DNA of 64,000 nucleotides, from contig CAWBXD010000013.1 in assembly GCA_963792705.1 (NCBI GenBank), positions 496,001-560,000 of the forward strand, in the 5' to 3' direction. The stretch comes from JBBQVS01 sp963792705 (GTDB lineage Bacteria > Chloroflexota > Ktedonobacteria > Ktedonobacterales > Ktedonobacteraceae). The stretch's first letter is position 1. Every line of letters begins with the position of its first letter. Positions 7,319-16,229 of the stretch are shown here, one piece after another. Below the pieces are notes generated by a model. It worked only from the letters and a program-made list of their open reading frames with translations, was not told the origin of the DNA and ran no database searches. Both the position numbers and the translations under genes were made by a program.

Positions 7319-8542
7319 ATGGATATTCATCTTGACCAAACAGAACCAATACAGCGTGCAGAGGTTGATGCGGAACGTCAGCAGAAGGCGCATGAATATG
7401 CACGTATCCGCCGCCGCCTCTCATTTCTTAGTATCGGCATCTCAATAATCGGTATTCTACTCATCTTTTTAACAGGCTTTGACACGTGGTTGCGTAACAT
7501 CTTACTGCCACTAAATTGGCAACCTTTGCCCAGCATATGGGCAATGCGATCTACGCCTTATCAATTTCACATACCTTTTAATTGGTCGCCGCTCATTATC
7601 GCATGTTACCTTTTAGTGCTCACTGTTGGCTACACACTTATCACGACACCATTATCTTACTATAGTGGTTTTGTATTACCACATCGCTATGGCCTCTCGA
7701 CGATGACCTTAAGTAGTTGGTTAAGCGATCAGCTCAAGGGCTTCGCGTTGAGCCTAGTGTTTGAGATTGTTGTTGTGGAAGTAATTTATTTGCTCTTAGC
7801 CATGCAGCCTGAGTTGTGGTGGCTTTGGGTTGCGCTGATACTACTCTTCTTTTCGGTGATAATGGCGAACCTCGCGCCAGTCCTGCTCTTGCCTCTCTTC
7901 TATAAATTTAGTCCATTGCCAGATGGCGAGTTAAGGCAGCGTCTTGTGGCATTAGCTGATCGTGCCCATACGCGTATTCAAGGCGTCTTCACAATGCATA
8001 TGAGCAGTAAGACCACGGCTGCCAATGCCGCTCTGATGGGACTCGGCAACACACGTCGTATCGTGCTGGGCGACACGATGGTTGATCGTTACACGCCCGA
8101 TGAAATCGAAGTTGTCCTGGCGCATGAGCTTGGTCATCATGTCCATCGTGATATCTGGAAGCTGATTATAAGCCAATCGCTCTTCACACTGATTGGATTG
8201 TTCCTGTTCAATCTGTGCTTGGTCTGGGCGGTTGAACATCTTCATCGGTATCTTGGCATTGCTGATCCAGCCACATTGCCTTTGCTGCTTGTACTTACTG
8301 GCGTCTTTGGTTTTCTGATTGCCCCACTTACCAATAGTTATAGCCGTGCCATTGAATATCAGGCCGACGAGTACGCATTACAAGCGACTCATATGGTTGA
8401 GCCGTTTAAGAGTGCAATGACACGTCTCGCCAATCAGAATCTTGCCGAGATTGAGCCATCGCCCGTTGTCGAGTTCTTGTTCTACGATCATCCCTCTATC
8501 GGTAAACGCCTTACACACGCTGAGAAGTTTAAGGTGTCATAA
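7319..8542 (+). CDS. M48 family metallopeptidase (Ste24/CAAX protease-like)
   Basis: A 407-residue multi-pass membrane zinc protease. Hydrophobic helices cover about 35-58, 90-115, 135-160 and 165-195 before the catalytic part. The zinc motif is HELGHHVHRD (HExxH), and the third ligand is the Glu of SRAIEYQADEYAL, as in Ste24/HtpX proteins. The upstream SSKTTAANAALMGLGNTRRIVLGDTM segment is typical of M48. It probably cleaves membrane or prenylated-like peptides near the cytoplasmic face, as family members do, but its substrate is unknown. The start has GTAGCAGGAG upstream and a consensus promoter at 7245-7273. The hairpin terminator overlaps its stop codon. Confidence 0.88.
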   Translation: MDIHLDQTEPIQRAEVDAERQQKAHEYARIRRRLSFLSIGISIIGILLIFLTGFDTWLRNILLPLNWQPLPSIWAMRSTPYQFHIPFNWSPLIIACYLLVLTVGYTLITTPLSYYSGFVLPHRYGLSTMTLSSWLSDQLKGFALSLVFEIVVVEVIYLLLAMQPELWWLWVALILLFFSVIMANLAPVLLLPLFYKFSPLPDGELRQRLVALADRAHTRIQGVFTMHMSSKTTAANAALMGLGNTRRIVLGDTMVDRYTPDEIEVVLAHELGHHVHRDIWKLIISQSLFTLIGLFLFNLCLVWAVEHLHRYLGIADPATLPLLLVLTGVFGFLIAPLTNSYSRAIEYQADEYALQATHMVEPFKSAMTRLANQNLAEIEPSPVVEFLFYDHPSIGKRLTHAEKFKVS

Positions 8543-8594
8543 AAAAAGTGTGGTGCTGGCACAATCTCAGATTGTGCCAGCACCACACTTTTTT
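8541..8594. terminator. bidirectional hairpin terminator with A/T tracts
   Basis: The left arm starts at the stop codon (AAAAAAAGTGTGGTGCTGGC...) and pairs exactly with 8571-8594, which ends in a T run, around the loop CTCAG. Both convergent genes can use it. Confidence 0.9.
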
Positions 8595-8601
8595 GTGAAT
8601 A

Positions 8602-9705
8602 TCATTGCGCTTTTAAGGCATCCATAAAGGCAGAGAGTTGCGCGCCAACTTCGTCAATGGTGCCAGCAGGCATGCCCATAAGTGGCTCATCAACGCCTGC
8701 CGCACCCCACTGATCGAGCTTTGCAACAATCTCTTTCGGGGTGCCGATGATAGCTGTTGCGTCGAGCATACGCGGACTGACTGCCGCCACTGCACTCTTT
8801 AGACTGCGCTTAGCTTTATCGGCTTCGATGACGGCTTGTACATCTTCGCCAAAGCCCTGTCGCGTGAGCATGTCAGCGTAGTAGACACCCATGCGTGCGA
8901 TGTAGTAGGCAAGTGGCTCAGCCGCTTTTGCTGCCGCTGCTTGCCGCATCTGGTCATCGGCGTTTTCGGGCAGGAAGACGCTTGTGATATATGGCGCGAG
9001 TGCCGCGCTATGCGGAGGACGACCAGCTTTTTGTGAGCCTGCATCAAGTTGTGCGCGTAACTCACCCCATTTATTACCGGGCCAGTACACCGGTAAGATA
9101 CCATCAGAGATTTCGCCCGCTTGCTCAACATTCTTAGGACCCATCGCTGCGATATAGATAGGAAGGTCGGCACGTAATGGTTTAAAGCGAAGCGTAAAGC
9201 CACGCTCAAGGTGAAAAAACTCGCCGTTGTAGACCAGTTTCTCACCGCGCAGAATCATACGGATAATCTCGACATATTCACGAGTGCGCTTGACTGGCTT
9301 TTCAAACTTGACACCATGCCAATGCTCGATCACGTTTGCGCCCGATGGTCCGAGGCCAAGCAGAATACGTCCACCTGAACGCTCATCGAGCGTCGCGGCG
9401 GTGCTAGCGATGAGTGCTGGCGTGCGTGAAAAAATATTAGCGATACCTGCTCCAACCTTGATACGCTTTGTAACACGTACAAGATCGCTCATCGACGTAA
9501 AAAGTTCATAGCCCCATGACTCGCCCAGCCATACCGAGTCAAAGCCCAGTTGGTCGGCAAGCTTTACTTTCTCCATGACCTCGTTCCACTCGCCAGGAAA
9601 ATTGGGGGCGTCGGCAATAAATCCAATGCGACTACGATACGCCTTCGTTGCGTTTGAACCTGCTGCTGTGTCGGGTCCACTATTTGTTGTCATGCGCTGA
9701 TCCAT
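8602..9705 (-). CDS. LLM class flavin-dependent oxidoreductase (F420/FMN)
   Basis: A 367-residue luciferase-like monooxygenase family barrel. It shows VKLADQLGFDSVWLGESWGYELFT near the N-terminus, the KVGAGIANIFSRTPALIA block, RILLGLGPSGANVIEHWHG, the GEFFHLERGFTLRFKPLR segment and IYIAAMGPKNVEQAGEISDGILP. These are the usual marks of F420-dependent members found in Actinobacteria and Chloroflexota. No partner reductase is adjacent, which also fits a stand-alone F420 enzyme. The start at 9705 has a weak AGAAAG; an ATG at 9693 is an alternative. The substrate is not deducible. Confidence 0.85.
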   Translation of the reverse strand: MDQRMTTNSGPDTAAGSNATKAYRSRIGFIADAPNFPGEWNEVMEKVKLADQLGFDSVWLGESWGYELFTSMSDLVRVTKRIKVGAGIANIFSRTPALIASTAATLDERSGGRILLGLGPSGANVIEHWHGVKFEKPVKRTREYVEIIRMILRGEKLVYNGEFFHLERGFTLRFKPLRADLPIYIAAMGPKNVEQAGEISDGILPVYWPGNKWGELRAQLDAGSQKAGRPPHSAALAPYITSVFLPENADDQMRQAAAAKAAEPLAYYIARMGVYYADMLTRQGFGEDVQAVIEADKAKRSLKSAVAAVSPRMLDATAIIGTPKEIVAKLDQWGAAGVDEPLMGMPAGTIDEVGAQLSAFMDALKAQ

Positions 9706-9741
9706 CTTTCTGTTGCAAAAAGTCTTTTTGGAACTACCTGC

Positions 9742-10130
9742 TTACATTTGTCCTTTTAATGCTTTGTACCCTTCGAGTTCATTTTGAGCCGAGCTAATGG
9801 CAACAATGAGATTGTTTATAACTTCTAAATCCTGAATACTTGAGGATTGCTCTTGAGCTAAGGAGGCTAATTCAGGAAAGCGTTTTTCTGTTAGAATAAG
9901 GAGTATATGTCGCGTAGCCTCCAAGCGTCCCAGTTCGATGCCCTCTCTCTCCCCTGTTCAATGCCCTTTTCCATTCCCTCACGTAGTATTTCCTGCATAA
10001 TGGGTGTATCTAACATGATGTCGTGCATTTCTCGAAACCTCCTGATAAGCCATTCTTGATCTGGAATATTCTTGCTACGCTGTAACACAAACGATGCTAA
10101 CGTAAAGGCAAGATGGATTGGCATGAACAA
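9742..10130 (-). pseudogene. Rpn family nuclease/transposase C-terminal remnant, frameshifted
   Basis: Two overlapping frames together read as the C-terminal half of a Rpn-type (PD-(D/E)XK recombination-promoting nuclease) protein. The first frame covers LASFVLQRSKNIPDQEWLIRRFREMHDIML then EGMEKGIEQG. The second continues GIELGRLEATRHILLILTEKRFPELA. The usual EGxEKGIEQGxxxGxExGRxEATR run is broken near 9940 by what looks like loss of one base in a G-rich stretch. The nuclease domain expected upstream is absent and an in-frame stop lies before 10130. Rpn genes multiply and decay readily in this phylum, so this is best called a remnant. Confidence 0.7.
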
Positions 10131-10253
10131 GCCGCTTTAAGGTTGAGTCCCACGGTTTGGATGTTGCCACAATACACGTTCCCTTCCCTCATTCTTGTTC
10201 AATAAGTGTAACATGGAAAAGACGCTGTTGTCGAGCTAGTAGTATGCATACCA

Positions 10254-11723
10254 GTGGTTACGTATGCTACTATATTTATTATGAAGATTAGATCACTAAG
10301 CAGGGAAACCGCAAGGGTATCTCCCAATGCCGTTCAAATAACAAAAACGAGACAGCTTTTCACAAGGGACGCCCTTCGACAGCATGGCTCTTATTTGAAC
10401 GGTAGTGTAGCTTTCTTGCTCATGTTGTGCGTCATCCTGCTTGCGGCATGTGCAACATCAAGTATGCCGCCAAAGACAACTAAGCCACCTGTACAGACGA
10501 TGTGTACACGAACGGGTGCGCCACACACTGTTCTTAGTAGCACAACTGCATTGCCTGCCGCACAGGGCAATTGGACGACCTTTCGTGGTGATAGCAATCA
10601 TGACGGGGCTATCACTGCTACGGGCAAGAATGATTTGCTTCATCCTGCGTGGACGTTTTGCACTGGCGGCTCTGTCTTTTCTTCGCCCATCGTGCAAAAC
10701 GGGGTAGTGTATATTGCTTCCACCGACACAACGCTGACTGCGCTCGATATTCAAAGCGCGAAGGTACTGTGGCAGATTCAGGCCGATGATGCGTTTTTTG
10801 GTACTCCTACACTCGTGAATGGTACACTTTATATTGGCTCGCTAAGTGGCGTTATCTATGCTATTAATGCGAAGGATGGCTTTGTACACTGGAATACTCA
10901 ACTCGATACTCCCGGCGCAAAAATATGGTCATCCCCTGCCGTCGCAAACGGACTTCTGGTGATTGGAGCGGCCTCGACCTTGAGTGAAAATCCGAAAAAG
11001 TCTGGTCAAGTCTTGGCCTATGATACTGCAACGGGCAAGTTACGTTGGCGAGCGTATGTTGAGCAAGGTGGCAAAGCGGGAGGTGGTGTGTGGAGTTCGC
11101 CTGTGATTGATTCAGCAAGCAATACTGTCTTCGTGGGAACGGGCGATCCCGATGATGGAGTTGAGGCCCTTAATCTGAAAACGGGTCATATGCTCTGGCA
11201 TTGGCGTTCCGTTGTTCAGGATGTGGGTGATACCGACATTGGTGCAGGACCCTTGCTATACCGCACACTAAAAGGCCAGTTGAGCGTGACGGTTGGTAGC
11301 AAAAATGGCAATATGTATACGCTTGATGCCAAAACGGGCCATCTCTTGTGGCATACACGTGTGGGCGAACATGTCCTCAGTTCCCCTGCATTTGCCAATG
11401 GGACAATCTATGCAGTAGGTATTGTGGGGCAAACAGCAACCGTATGGGCACTTGACGCTCAAACAGGTGCCGCACGTTGGCGTCACGATGTGCCTAGTAT
11501 TGTTTACGCCTCTCCTGCTCTTGTGGGCCAAACTCTGTACCTTCCGCTTGGCGATGGCTTTGAACCGGGGGATGGTGGAATTATGGTACTTAATACTACG
11601 AGTGGACAACAACTTCAATATATGCCTCTGCACACCACTCTATCCTCTTCACCAGCCGTACTAGCTACGTGGCTTCTCGTCGGTGCTCATGATGGCAACT
11701 TATATGCATTTGCGCGCTCATAA
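10254..11723 (+). CDS. PQQ-binding-like beta-propeller lipoprotein
   Basis: A 489-residue secreted propeller protein. A hydrophobic segment at about 51-66 ends in LLAAC, a lipobox with Cys66 as the lipidation site, so the mature protein should be membrane-anchored outside the cell. From about residue 90 there are seven or so propeller blades, each with the pattern SSPxVxNGxVYxxS...LxALDxxxGxxxWxxxxD as in the PQQ-dehydrogenase/BamB fold (for example SSPIVQNGVVYIASTDTTLTALD). The His and Asp residues of a true PQQ dehydrogenase site are not evident, so a scaffold or binding role is likelier than an enzyme. The N-terminus is unusually long for a lipoprotein; an ATG at 10281 is an alternative start. 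No strong ribosome site is seen. A 12-base inverted repeat lies in the N-terminal codons (10330-10402). Confidence 0.75.
   Translation: MVTYATIFIMKIRSLSRETARVSPNAVQITKTRQLFTRDALRQHGSYLNGSVAFLLMLCVILLAACATSSMPPKTTKPPVQTMCTRTGAPHTVLSSTTALPAAQGNWTTFRGDSNHDGAITATGKNDLLHPAWTFCTGGSVFSSPIVQNGVVYIASTDTTLTALDIQSAKVLWQIQADDAFFGTPTLVNGTLYIGSLSGVIYAINAKDGFVHWNTQLDTPGAKIWSSPAVANGLLVIGAASTLSENPKKSGQVLAYDTATGKLRWRAYVEQGGKAGGGVWSSPVIDSASNTVFVGTGDPDDGVEALNLKTGHMLWHWRSVVQDVGDTDIGAGPLLYRTLKGQLSVTVGSKNGNMYTLDAKTGHLLWHTRVGEHVLSSPAFANGTIYAVGIVGQTATVWALDAQTGAARWRHDVPSIVYASPALVGQTLYLPLGDGFEPGDGGIMVLNTTSGQQLQYMPLHTTLSSSPAVLATWLLVGAHDGNLYAFARS
10330..10402. repeat. 12-bp inverted repeat flanking 49 bases in the 5' coding part
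   Basis: CCGTTCAAATAA (10330-10341) and TTATTTGAACGG (10391-10402) are exact inverted copies. They lie before the lipobox of the propeller gene, in the part of the N-terminus that is abnormally long. Confidence 0.7.
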
Positions 11724-11838
11724 GTCTTACGATAAGCTAAACGCAACTTTTCACACGAGCTTCCCGTGTATAAAGAGACAACACAAACAAACTTTTAATA
11801 ATCTCTATAAAAAAGATGATGTAAAGGGAGCGTACCTT

Positions 11839-12705
11839 ATGGCAATGACAGAAGAATCAATGGTGATCGGTGTCTTCCGCGACCATGCACTAGCCGAACA
11901 AGCAATGGACGAGTTGCGGCATGCTGGCTTTAGAAACGATCAAATTAACTTACTAGGACATACCAGCGGCAATGCGCTTGGTGGTATCCTAAACCTTTTT
12001 TCCTCCAAAAGCACGACGGCAAACACTGTTGCGGCAGCACCTAACGAGCTTGCAAGTGCAGGGATAGCACCTGATGATATGCCCTTTTACCAACGTGAAC
12101 TAGAGGCAGGCAATTTTGTTGTTACTGTTCAACCCTATGGACACCAGAAAGAGGCTCAGGATATTCTTTATCAACACGGTGCCTATGACGCCTCTGCGGA
12201 TACCACACGTATGGGTGGCGGCAATCGTGTTGTGCCAATCCGCGAGGAACGCTTACAGGTAAATAAGCAGGTTGTGCAGACAGGTGAAGTCCTCATTCAT
12301 AAACGCGTCATCACTGAAAACAAAACATTCACTATTCCTGTCACACGCGAAGAGGTAGTTATCGAGCGCCTTCCAGCTAAAGGAAGCGCAGATGCTACAC
12401 TCAATACAGCGGCAACGGGACGTGACGCTGCTCTTTCCGATAGTCAAGCAACGATTGATCAGACAACGGGAAACATTGTAGATGGTAGCGAGATGCTGAG
12501 CAACGGGGGAACCATTCGCATCCTGGTGCGTGAGGAACAGGTCACACTCAACAAGCAAACGGTCGTAGTGGAAGAGGTTGTCGTCCGAAAACAGCAAGTG
12601 CAAGAAACACAGCAGGTAACTGATACTGTCAGACATGAAGAGGTACGTGTCGAGCACACTGGAAATATTATTATTCACGACGATAGCACGAACGCTGCTT
12701 TGTAG
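11839..12705 (+). CDS. YsnF/AvaK (DUF2382) domain stress protein with YflT-like N-terminus
   Basis: The start is the ATG at 11839 with AAAGGGAG nine bases upstream, giving 288 residues. Residues 1-95 match the general stress protein 17M/YflT-like fold (SMVIGVFRDHALAEQAMDELRHAGF, then DMPFYQRELEAGNFVVTV). Residues 135-280 form a DUF2382/YsnF domain, with RVVPIREERLQVNKQVVQTGEV, PVTREEVVIERLP, IRILVREEQVTLNKQTVV and VRHEEVRVEH. Family members appear in stress-resistant soil bacteria and cyanobacteria; the biochemical role is not known. The protein is soluble. A hairpin terminator at 12761-12802 follows. Confidence 0.85.
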   Translation: MAMTEESMVIGVFRDHALAEQAMDELRHAGFRNDQINLLGHTSGNALGGILNLFSSKSTTANTVAAAPNELASAGIAPDDMPFYQRELEAGNFVVTVQPYGHQKEAQDILYQHGAYDASADTTRMGGGNRVVPIREERLQVNKQVVQTGEVLIHKRVITENKTFTIPVTREEVVIERLPAKGSADATLNTAATGRDAALSDSQATIDQTTGNIVDGSEMLSNGGTIRILVREEQVTLNKQTVVVEEVVVRKQQVQETQQVTDTVRHEEVRVEHTGNIIIHDDSTNAAL

Positions 12706-12760
12706 GGTATATGTGATTTATCGTAATCCTACTAGCATCCAGGAATGCTGATGAGGAATA

Positions 12761-12802
12761 AACTCCTGTACGGGTGTGATACATCACACTCATACAGGAG
12801 TT
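12761..12802. terminator. hairpin between convergent genes
   Basis: AACTCCTGTA (12761-12770) pairs with TACAGGAGTT (12793-12802), with an inner GTGTGAT/ATCACAC stem. It separates the DUF2382 gene from the convergent PP2C-like gene. Confidence 0.8.
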
Positions 12803-12808
12803 GTATAG

Positions 12809-13399
12809 TTATGACAGCGATACGCGTACCACAATAGCTGTGATATTATCTGGGCCACCGTTTTCGTTAGCCCGTGCGATTAGACGTTGTGCGCTTTCTT
12901 CAGGTGCATACTGCTCGACGAGGGTATGCATCTCATCCTCGCTTACTTGCATATGTAGGCCGTCGGTACAAAGTACAAGAATATCTTTGTCTTGCACTTG
13001 TTGTGCGCCGACATAGACATTCACATCGCGTTTTATACCGAGGCAGCGTGTAATCACGTTACTATTTCCCGCTGCTTCGGCCTCGATCTGCGTCATCTTT
13101 CCTATACGTACCTGCTCAGCAGACCACGAGTGGTTCTCCGCGATTTGCTGAACGTGTCCAGCATGAATAAGATAGACAAGGCTATCACCTGTGTTGGCAA
13201 CATAGACGGTACTATCCTTGAGTACAGCCGCAACACAAGTTGTTCCCATGCCCTCAAAGGGGCGTATCTCCTCATCATCTTTGTATTCGATACTCTGGGC
13301 CTCATTGCGTTCACAAGTGACAGCGTTTGCTTGTTCGATAGCTGTACGCAATGATGAGGCAATATCTTCATTTGTGTCTTGGTAATAGGTATAAGTCAA
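12809..13399 (-). CDS. N-terminally truncated PP2C-like Ser/Thr phosphatase, probably a remnant
   Basis: The 196 residues begin at what is usually about residue 70 of a bacterial PP2C. Recognisable blocks are ASSLRTAIEQANAVTCERN, GMGTTCVAAVLKDSTVYVANTGDSLVYLI (GDSR-like, Arg replaced by Leu), HSWSAEQVRIGKMTQIEA, NVITRCLGIK, ILVLCTDGLHMQVSEDE and NENGGPDNITAIVVRV. The TDGL and GGPDNIT motifs hold two of the metal-site Asp. The first motifs of the family, RxxNED and DGMGGH, which supply the other metal ligands, are absent. A TGA lies just upstream of the TTG start, and only 80 bases separate it from the next gene, too few for the missing part. An AGGAGA lies about 13 bases before the TTG. Most likely it is an inactive remnant of a kinase-antagonising phosphatase. 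Confidence 0.65.
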   Translation of the reverse strand: MTYTYYQDTNEDIASSLRTAIEQANAVTCERNEAQSIEYKDDEEIRPFEGMGTTCVAAVLKDSTVYVANTGDSLVYLIHAGHVQQIAENHSWSAEQVRIGKMTQIEAEAAGNSNVITRCLGIKRDVNVYVGAQQVQDKDILVLCTDGLHMQVSEDEMHTLVEQYAPEESAQRLIARANENGGPDNITAIVVRVSLS

Positions 13400-13481
13400 C
13401 GGTTGTCAAAATCTCCTGCTCTATTCGTGTCTGCTATGATATGTATAGTTCTGATAATGATTATTGGTGAGATAAAAATAG

Positions 13482-15155
13482 ATGGAAAAGATATTTTTCA
13501 CACGACGTGAACGCTTCTGGAATGGCTTTGTTGCTGGCCTTGGCGCAGGTATTATTGCGACGATACTCATGTTACTGTTGAGCGTAACCTTTAACGGCAT
13601 CTCTTTACCAGAGGTCTTTGGCTCTGCCCTGACACAGTTGATGCCACCTTCGTTGTTCAATACGCTGCATACGCTGATTGGTGGTGATGCTAAGCACTAC
13701 TTTTTTTACTGTATCATTGTTGGACAATGCCTCGTTTTCGCGCTGAGTGGTGGTCTCTGCACATTGATTGTGGGGATGCTCAACGCGGAAAAGACGGGCC
13801 AGGAACTGCTCCACTGGACGGCAGGAATTGTACTGACGCTTGTACTTTTGCTCGCGACAGGCCTGGTGCTCTTGCCTATTACAGGTGTGGGTGTCTTTGG
13901 CGCGAGTCTCGTTATTGGCGCGGTTAACAGTATTGTAAGTCTTGCTATTGTGGGGATCGTGTTTGGCGGCTCGTTTGTGCTGCTACAAAACCAGCTTATC
14001 GAGCGTAGAGTGCGCCTCTTGCATGCGCCACTAGATGTGCAAGCAAAGGGTGTGGCACGGCGTGAGATGGTGATACGCGGAGTTCAACTTGTTGGATTGG
14101 GCGCGTTGGGAGTGCTGGCATGGCGTTTTATTACGGGTGCTGGAAACCTTGCAAGCAGTGGTGGTGGAGGGGCAACAAGTACTACAACGGCACCAGGAAT
14201 TCTAAAGGGGTATCAAAAAAAGATTTCGCCCGTGCCATCTCCTAATTACGGGAATGTGCAACAGGTCCCAATGCTCTCGACAGAGATAACCACGAACGAC
14301 CAATACTATATTGTCTCGAAAAATCTCTTTTCCGACCCCTCGGTAAATGGCGATACATGGCAACTTTCCGTTTCTGGCGAGATCGAGCATTCCTTCTCGC
14401 TAAGCTACAAAGACCTGCTCACTCTTCCCACTAAAAAACAGTATGAGTCGATGATGTGTATCAGCAATGAAGTGGGTGGGCAATACATGAGTAGTGCGCT
14501 ATGGGAAGGCATTCCCCTTGCTGACTTACTCGCACGTGGGGGAGCCATAAAGTCAGGGGCGACAAAAGTTGTATTGTATGCGGTAGACGATTATAGCGAT
14601 AGCATTCATCTCACAAAGGCGTTGGAGCCAACAACGTTGCTTGCGCTGCGAATGAATGGTGTTACCCTCCCACAGGGGCATGGCTTTCCACTCCGTCTGC
14701 TTGTACCTGGCATTTATGGAATGAAGCATGTCAAATGGATTAATCGTATCGAGGTTGTCAACACAGACTTCCAAGGTTATTGGCAGCAGCGTGGTTGGAG
14801 CGACCCTGCACCACTACGTATGACTTCGCGTATCGACGTGCCATTGACAGGTGCTACGATCACAGCTAATAAGCCGAATTTTATCGCGGGTGTGGCTTTC
14901 TCCGGTGATAAAGGTATTAGTGAGGTTGATATCAGTCTTGATAATGGGCAGACATGGAACAAGGCCACGCTCAAACGTCCATTATCAGCCCTAACGTGGG
15001 TACTTTGGGAACTGCCCTGGCAACCAAAAGCTGGTACATACACCGTCGTTGTACGTGCCATCGACCTGCAAGGCAACGTGCAAGACCCAACTATTGCACC
15101 TCCACTTCCTGACGGTTCTACCGGATATCATAGTATACAAGTAAGCGCACAATAA
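13482..15155 (+). CDS. membrane-anchored molybdopterin-dependent oxidoreductase (sulfite oxidase family)
   Basis: A 557-residue protein. The first 240 residues hold four or five hydrophobic helices (for example 17-40, 75-100, 115-135, 140-165 and 200-220) followed by a Ser/Gly/Thr linker. The rest, from about 275, is an oxidoreductase molybdopterin-binding domain: WQLSVSGEIEHSFSLSYKDLL, then YESMMCISNEVGGQYMSSALWEGIPLADLL with the molybdenum-ligand Cys near residue 325, then GFPLRLLVPGIYGMKHVKWI. A Mo-co oxidoreductase dimerisation domain closes the protein (GATITANKPNFIAGVAFSG, ISEVDISLDNGQTW). The catalytic domain should face the outside. Electron acceptor and substrate are unknown. The gene is monocistronic and diverges from the truncated PP2C. 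Confidence 0.85.
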   Translation: MEKIFFTRRERFWNGFVAGLGAGIIATILMLLLSVTFNGISLPEVFGSALTQLMPPSLFNTLHTLIGGDAKHYFFYCIIVGQCLVFALSGGLCTLIVGMLNAEKTGQELLHWTAGIVLTLVLLLATGLVLLPITGVGVFGASLVIGAVNSIVSLAIVGIVFGGSFVLLQNQLIERRVRLLHAPLDVQAKGVARREMVIRGVQLVGLGALGVLAWRFITGAGNLASSGGGGATSTTTAPGILKGYQKKISPVPSPNYGNVQQVPMLSTEITTNDQYYIVSKNLFSDPSVNGDTWQLSVSGEIEHSFSLSYKDLLTLPTKKQYESMMCISNEVGGQYMSSALWEGIPLADLLARGGAIKSGATKVVLYAVDDYSDSIHLTKALEPTTLLALRMNGVTLPQGHGFPLRLLVPGIYGMKHVKWINRIEVVNTDFQGYWQQRGWSDPAPLRMTSRIDVPLTGATITANKPNFIAGVAFSGDKGISEVDISLDNGQTWNKATLKRPLSALTWVLWELPWQPKAGTYTVVVRAIDLQGNVQDPTIAPPLPDGSTGYHSIQVSAQ

Positions 15156-15160
15156 GGTAT

Positions 15161-15225
15161 AGGGACCGATTGATCGCGTCCTCTTCGGCGGTTGATTGCC
15201 ACGAGGACGCGATCAATCGGTCCTT
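15161..15225. repeat. GGGACCGAT...ATCGCGTCC hairpin repeat, copy 1
   Basis: AGGGACCGATTGATCGCGTC (from 15161) pairs with GACGCGATCAATCGGTCCTT (to 15225). The loop contains TTCGGCGGTTGATTGCC. It starts six bases after a stop codon and may act as a terminator. It matches copies at 58479-58546 and 62883-62950 in arms and partly in loop. Confidence 0.85.
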
Positions 15226-15433
15226 ACACGCGTTTTACCCCCCAAAACGCACAGATATATTGATAGATGCGACTATTTCGGTCGGATTTCGTTGTTGAAT
15301 GCGAAATGCCAAAAAGATGTGGCAAATGTTGTCCGCTTTTGGTCTCTTCATTGATTGTAATATGTAGGGGGCGATTACATGATGAAGGCACTGCGTGTAT
15401 CATATTTATGGAACCGCGTCGCAGTGCTAAGCT

Positions 15434-16102
15434 ATGTCAATCGTGAAGTCGAGAATCGCAGATAAGGCCATTATGGTGACGGATGTTCAGGGGGACGAGG
15501 TAACGCGTCTGCGTGCAGGGGATGCTCAAGCTTTTCGTTCATTAATGGAACGATTACAGTACCCTCTTACGGGATACTTGCATCGCCTTGTGGGGGAACG
15601 CGAGGTAGCATTAGACCTTGCACAGGACACATTCCTACAAGTGTATAAGGAAATTGGCAAGACATCTTCTCATCTCGAATTAGATGCCTGGATATATCGT
15701 ATTGCCACAAACTACGGGTTGCGCTATCTCAATAGAAGACGCTTACGTCTCTTTATTCCTTTTTCTTTTGGGTTTGACCATTCAGGAGACGAGGGTATTA
15801 GTCATGAAGATATGTTAGAACGGTCGATGGTTGAGTCTTCGTTTGAAGAGCAAACAGAGACAAGTATGCTGATTAAGGAAGCGTTCAGCATGCTTGCTCC
15901 TATAGACGCAGCATGTGTACAACTACATTATGTTGCTGGCTTCACCTACGAGCAGATCGGGCCGATTGTAAATATTTCACCGGAGGCAGTGCGGAAGCGC
16001 GTTGCACGCGGCATCGAAAAATTTCGTAAGGTGTATGCTCAAGATATGACAGAAGTACGAGCAAAAAAGGTTCCAGTGTTGAAGCCGACGCGTGATCTAT
16101 GA
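15434..16102 (+). CDS. ECF-type RNA polymerase sigma factor
   Basis: A 222-residue sigma-70 family factor. Region 2 spans about residues 28-100 (AFRSLMERLQYPLTGYLHRLVG...ALDLAQDTFLQVYKEI...LDAWIYRIATNYGLRYLNRRR). Region 4 spans about 145-205 (LIKEAFSMLAPIDAACVQLHYVAGFTYEQIGPIVNISPEAVRKRVARGIEKFRK). The linker is longer and more acidic than usual. Two starts are possible: ATG 15434, or ATG 15473 (MVTDVQGDEV), which has AAGG six bases upstream. The anti-sigma gene follows 127 bases later on the same strand, so the pair is very likely a partner-switch unit responding to an envelope signal. Confidence 0.88.
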   Translation: MSIVKSRIADKAIMVTDVQGDEVTRLRAGDAQAFRSLMERLQYPLTGYLHRLVGEREVALDLAQDTFLQVYKEIGKTSSHLELDAWIYRIATNYGLRYLNRRRLRLFIPFSFGFDHSGDEGISHEDMLERSMVESSFEEQTETSMLIKEAFSMLAPIDAACVQLHYVAGFTYEQIGPIVNISPEAVRKRVARGIEKFRKVYAQDMTEVRAKKVPVLKPTRDL

Positions 16103-16229
16103 GTAAGAACAGTCTGTATAATAATAGGTATGATATGAAACGTACTATGAATTGCTCTCACTATACATATAAAAAAATATATGAAAATATCTGTTCAGAA
16201 CGTAGAGTGTTGGGAAGGATGGTGACAGG

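Noticed and set aside
9742..10130. two separate small genes
   Set aside because: The two frames join into one Rpn C-terminal sequence when a one-base loss is allowed, so one frameshifted remnant explains both.
12253..12678. 141-residue open frame opposite the DUF2382 gene
   Set aside because: The plus-strand gene has a ribosome site and clear domains; the antisense product is Cys/Leu/Phe-rich with no family match.
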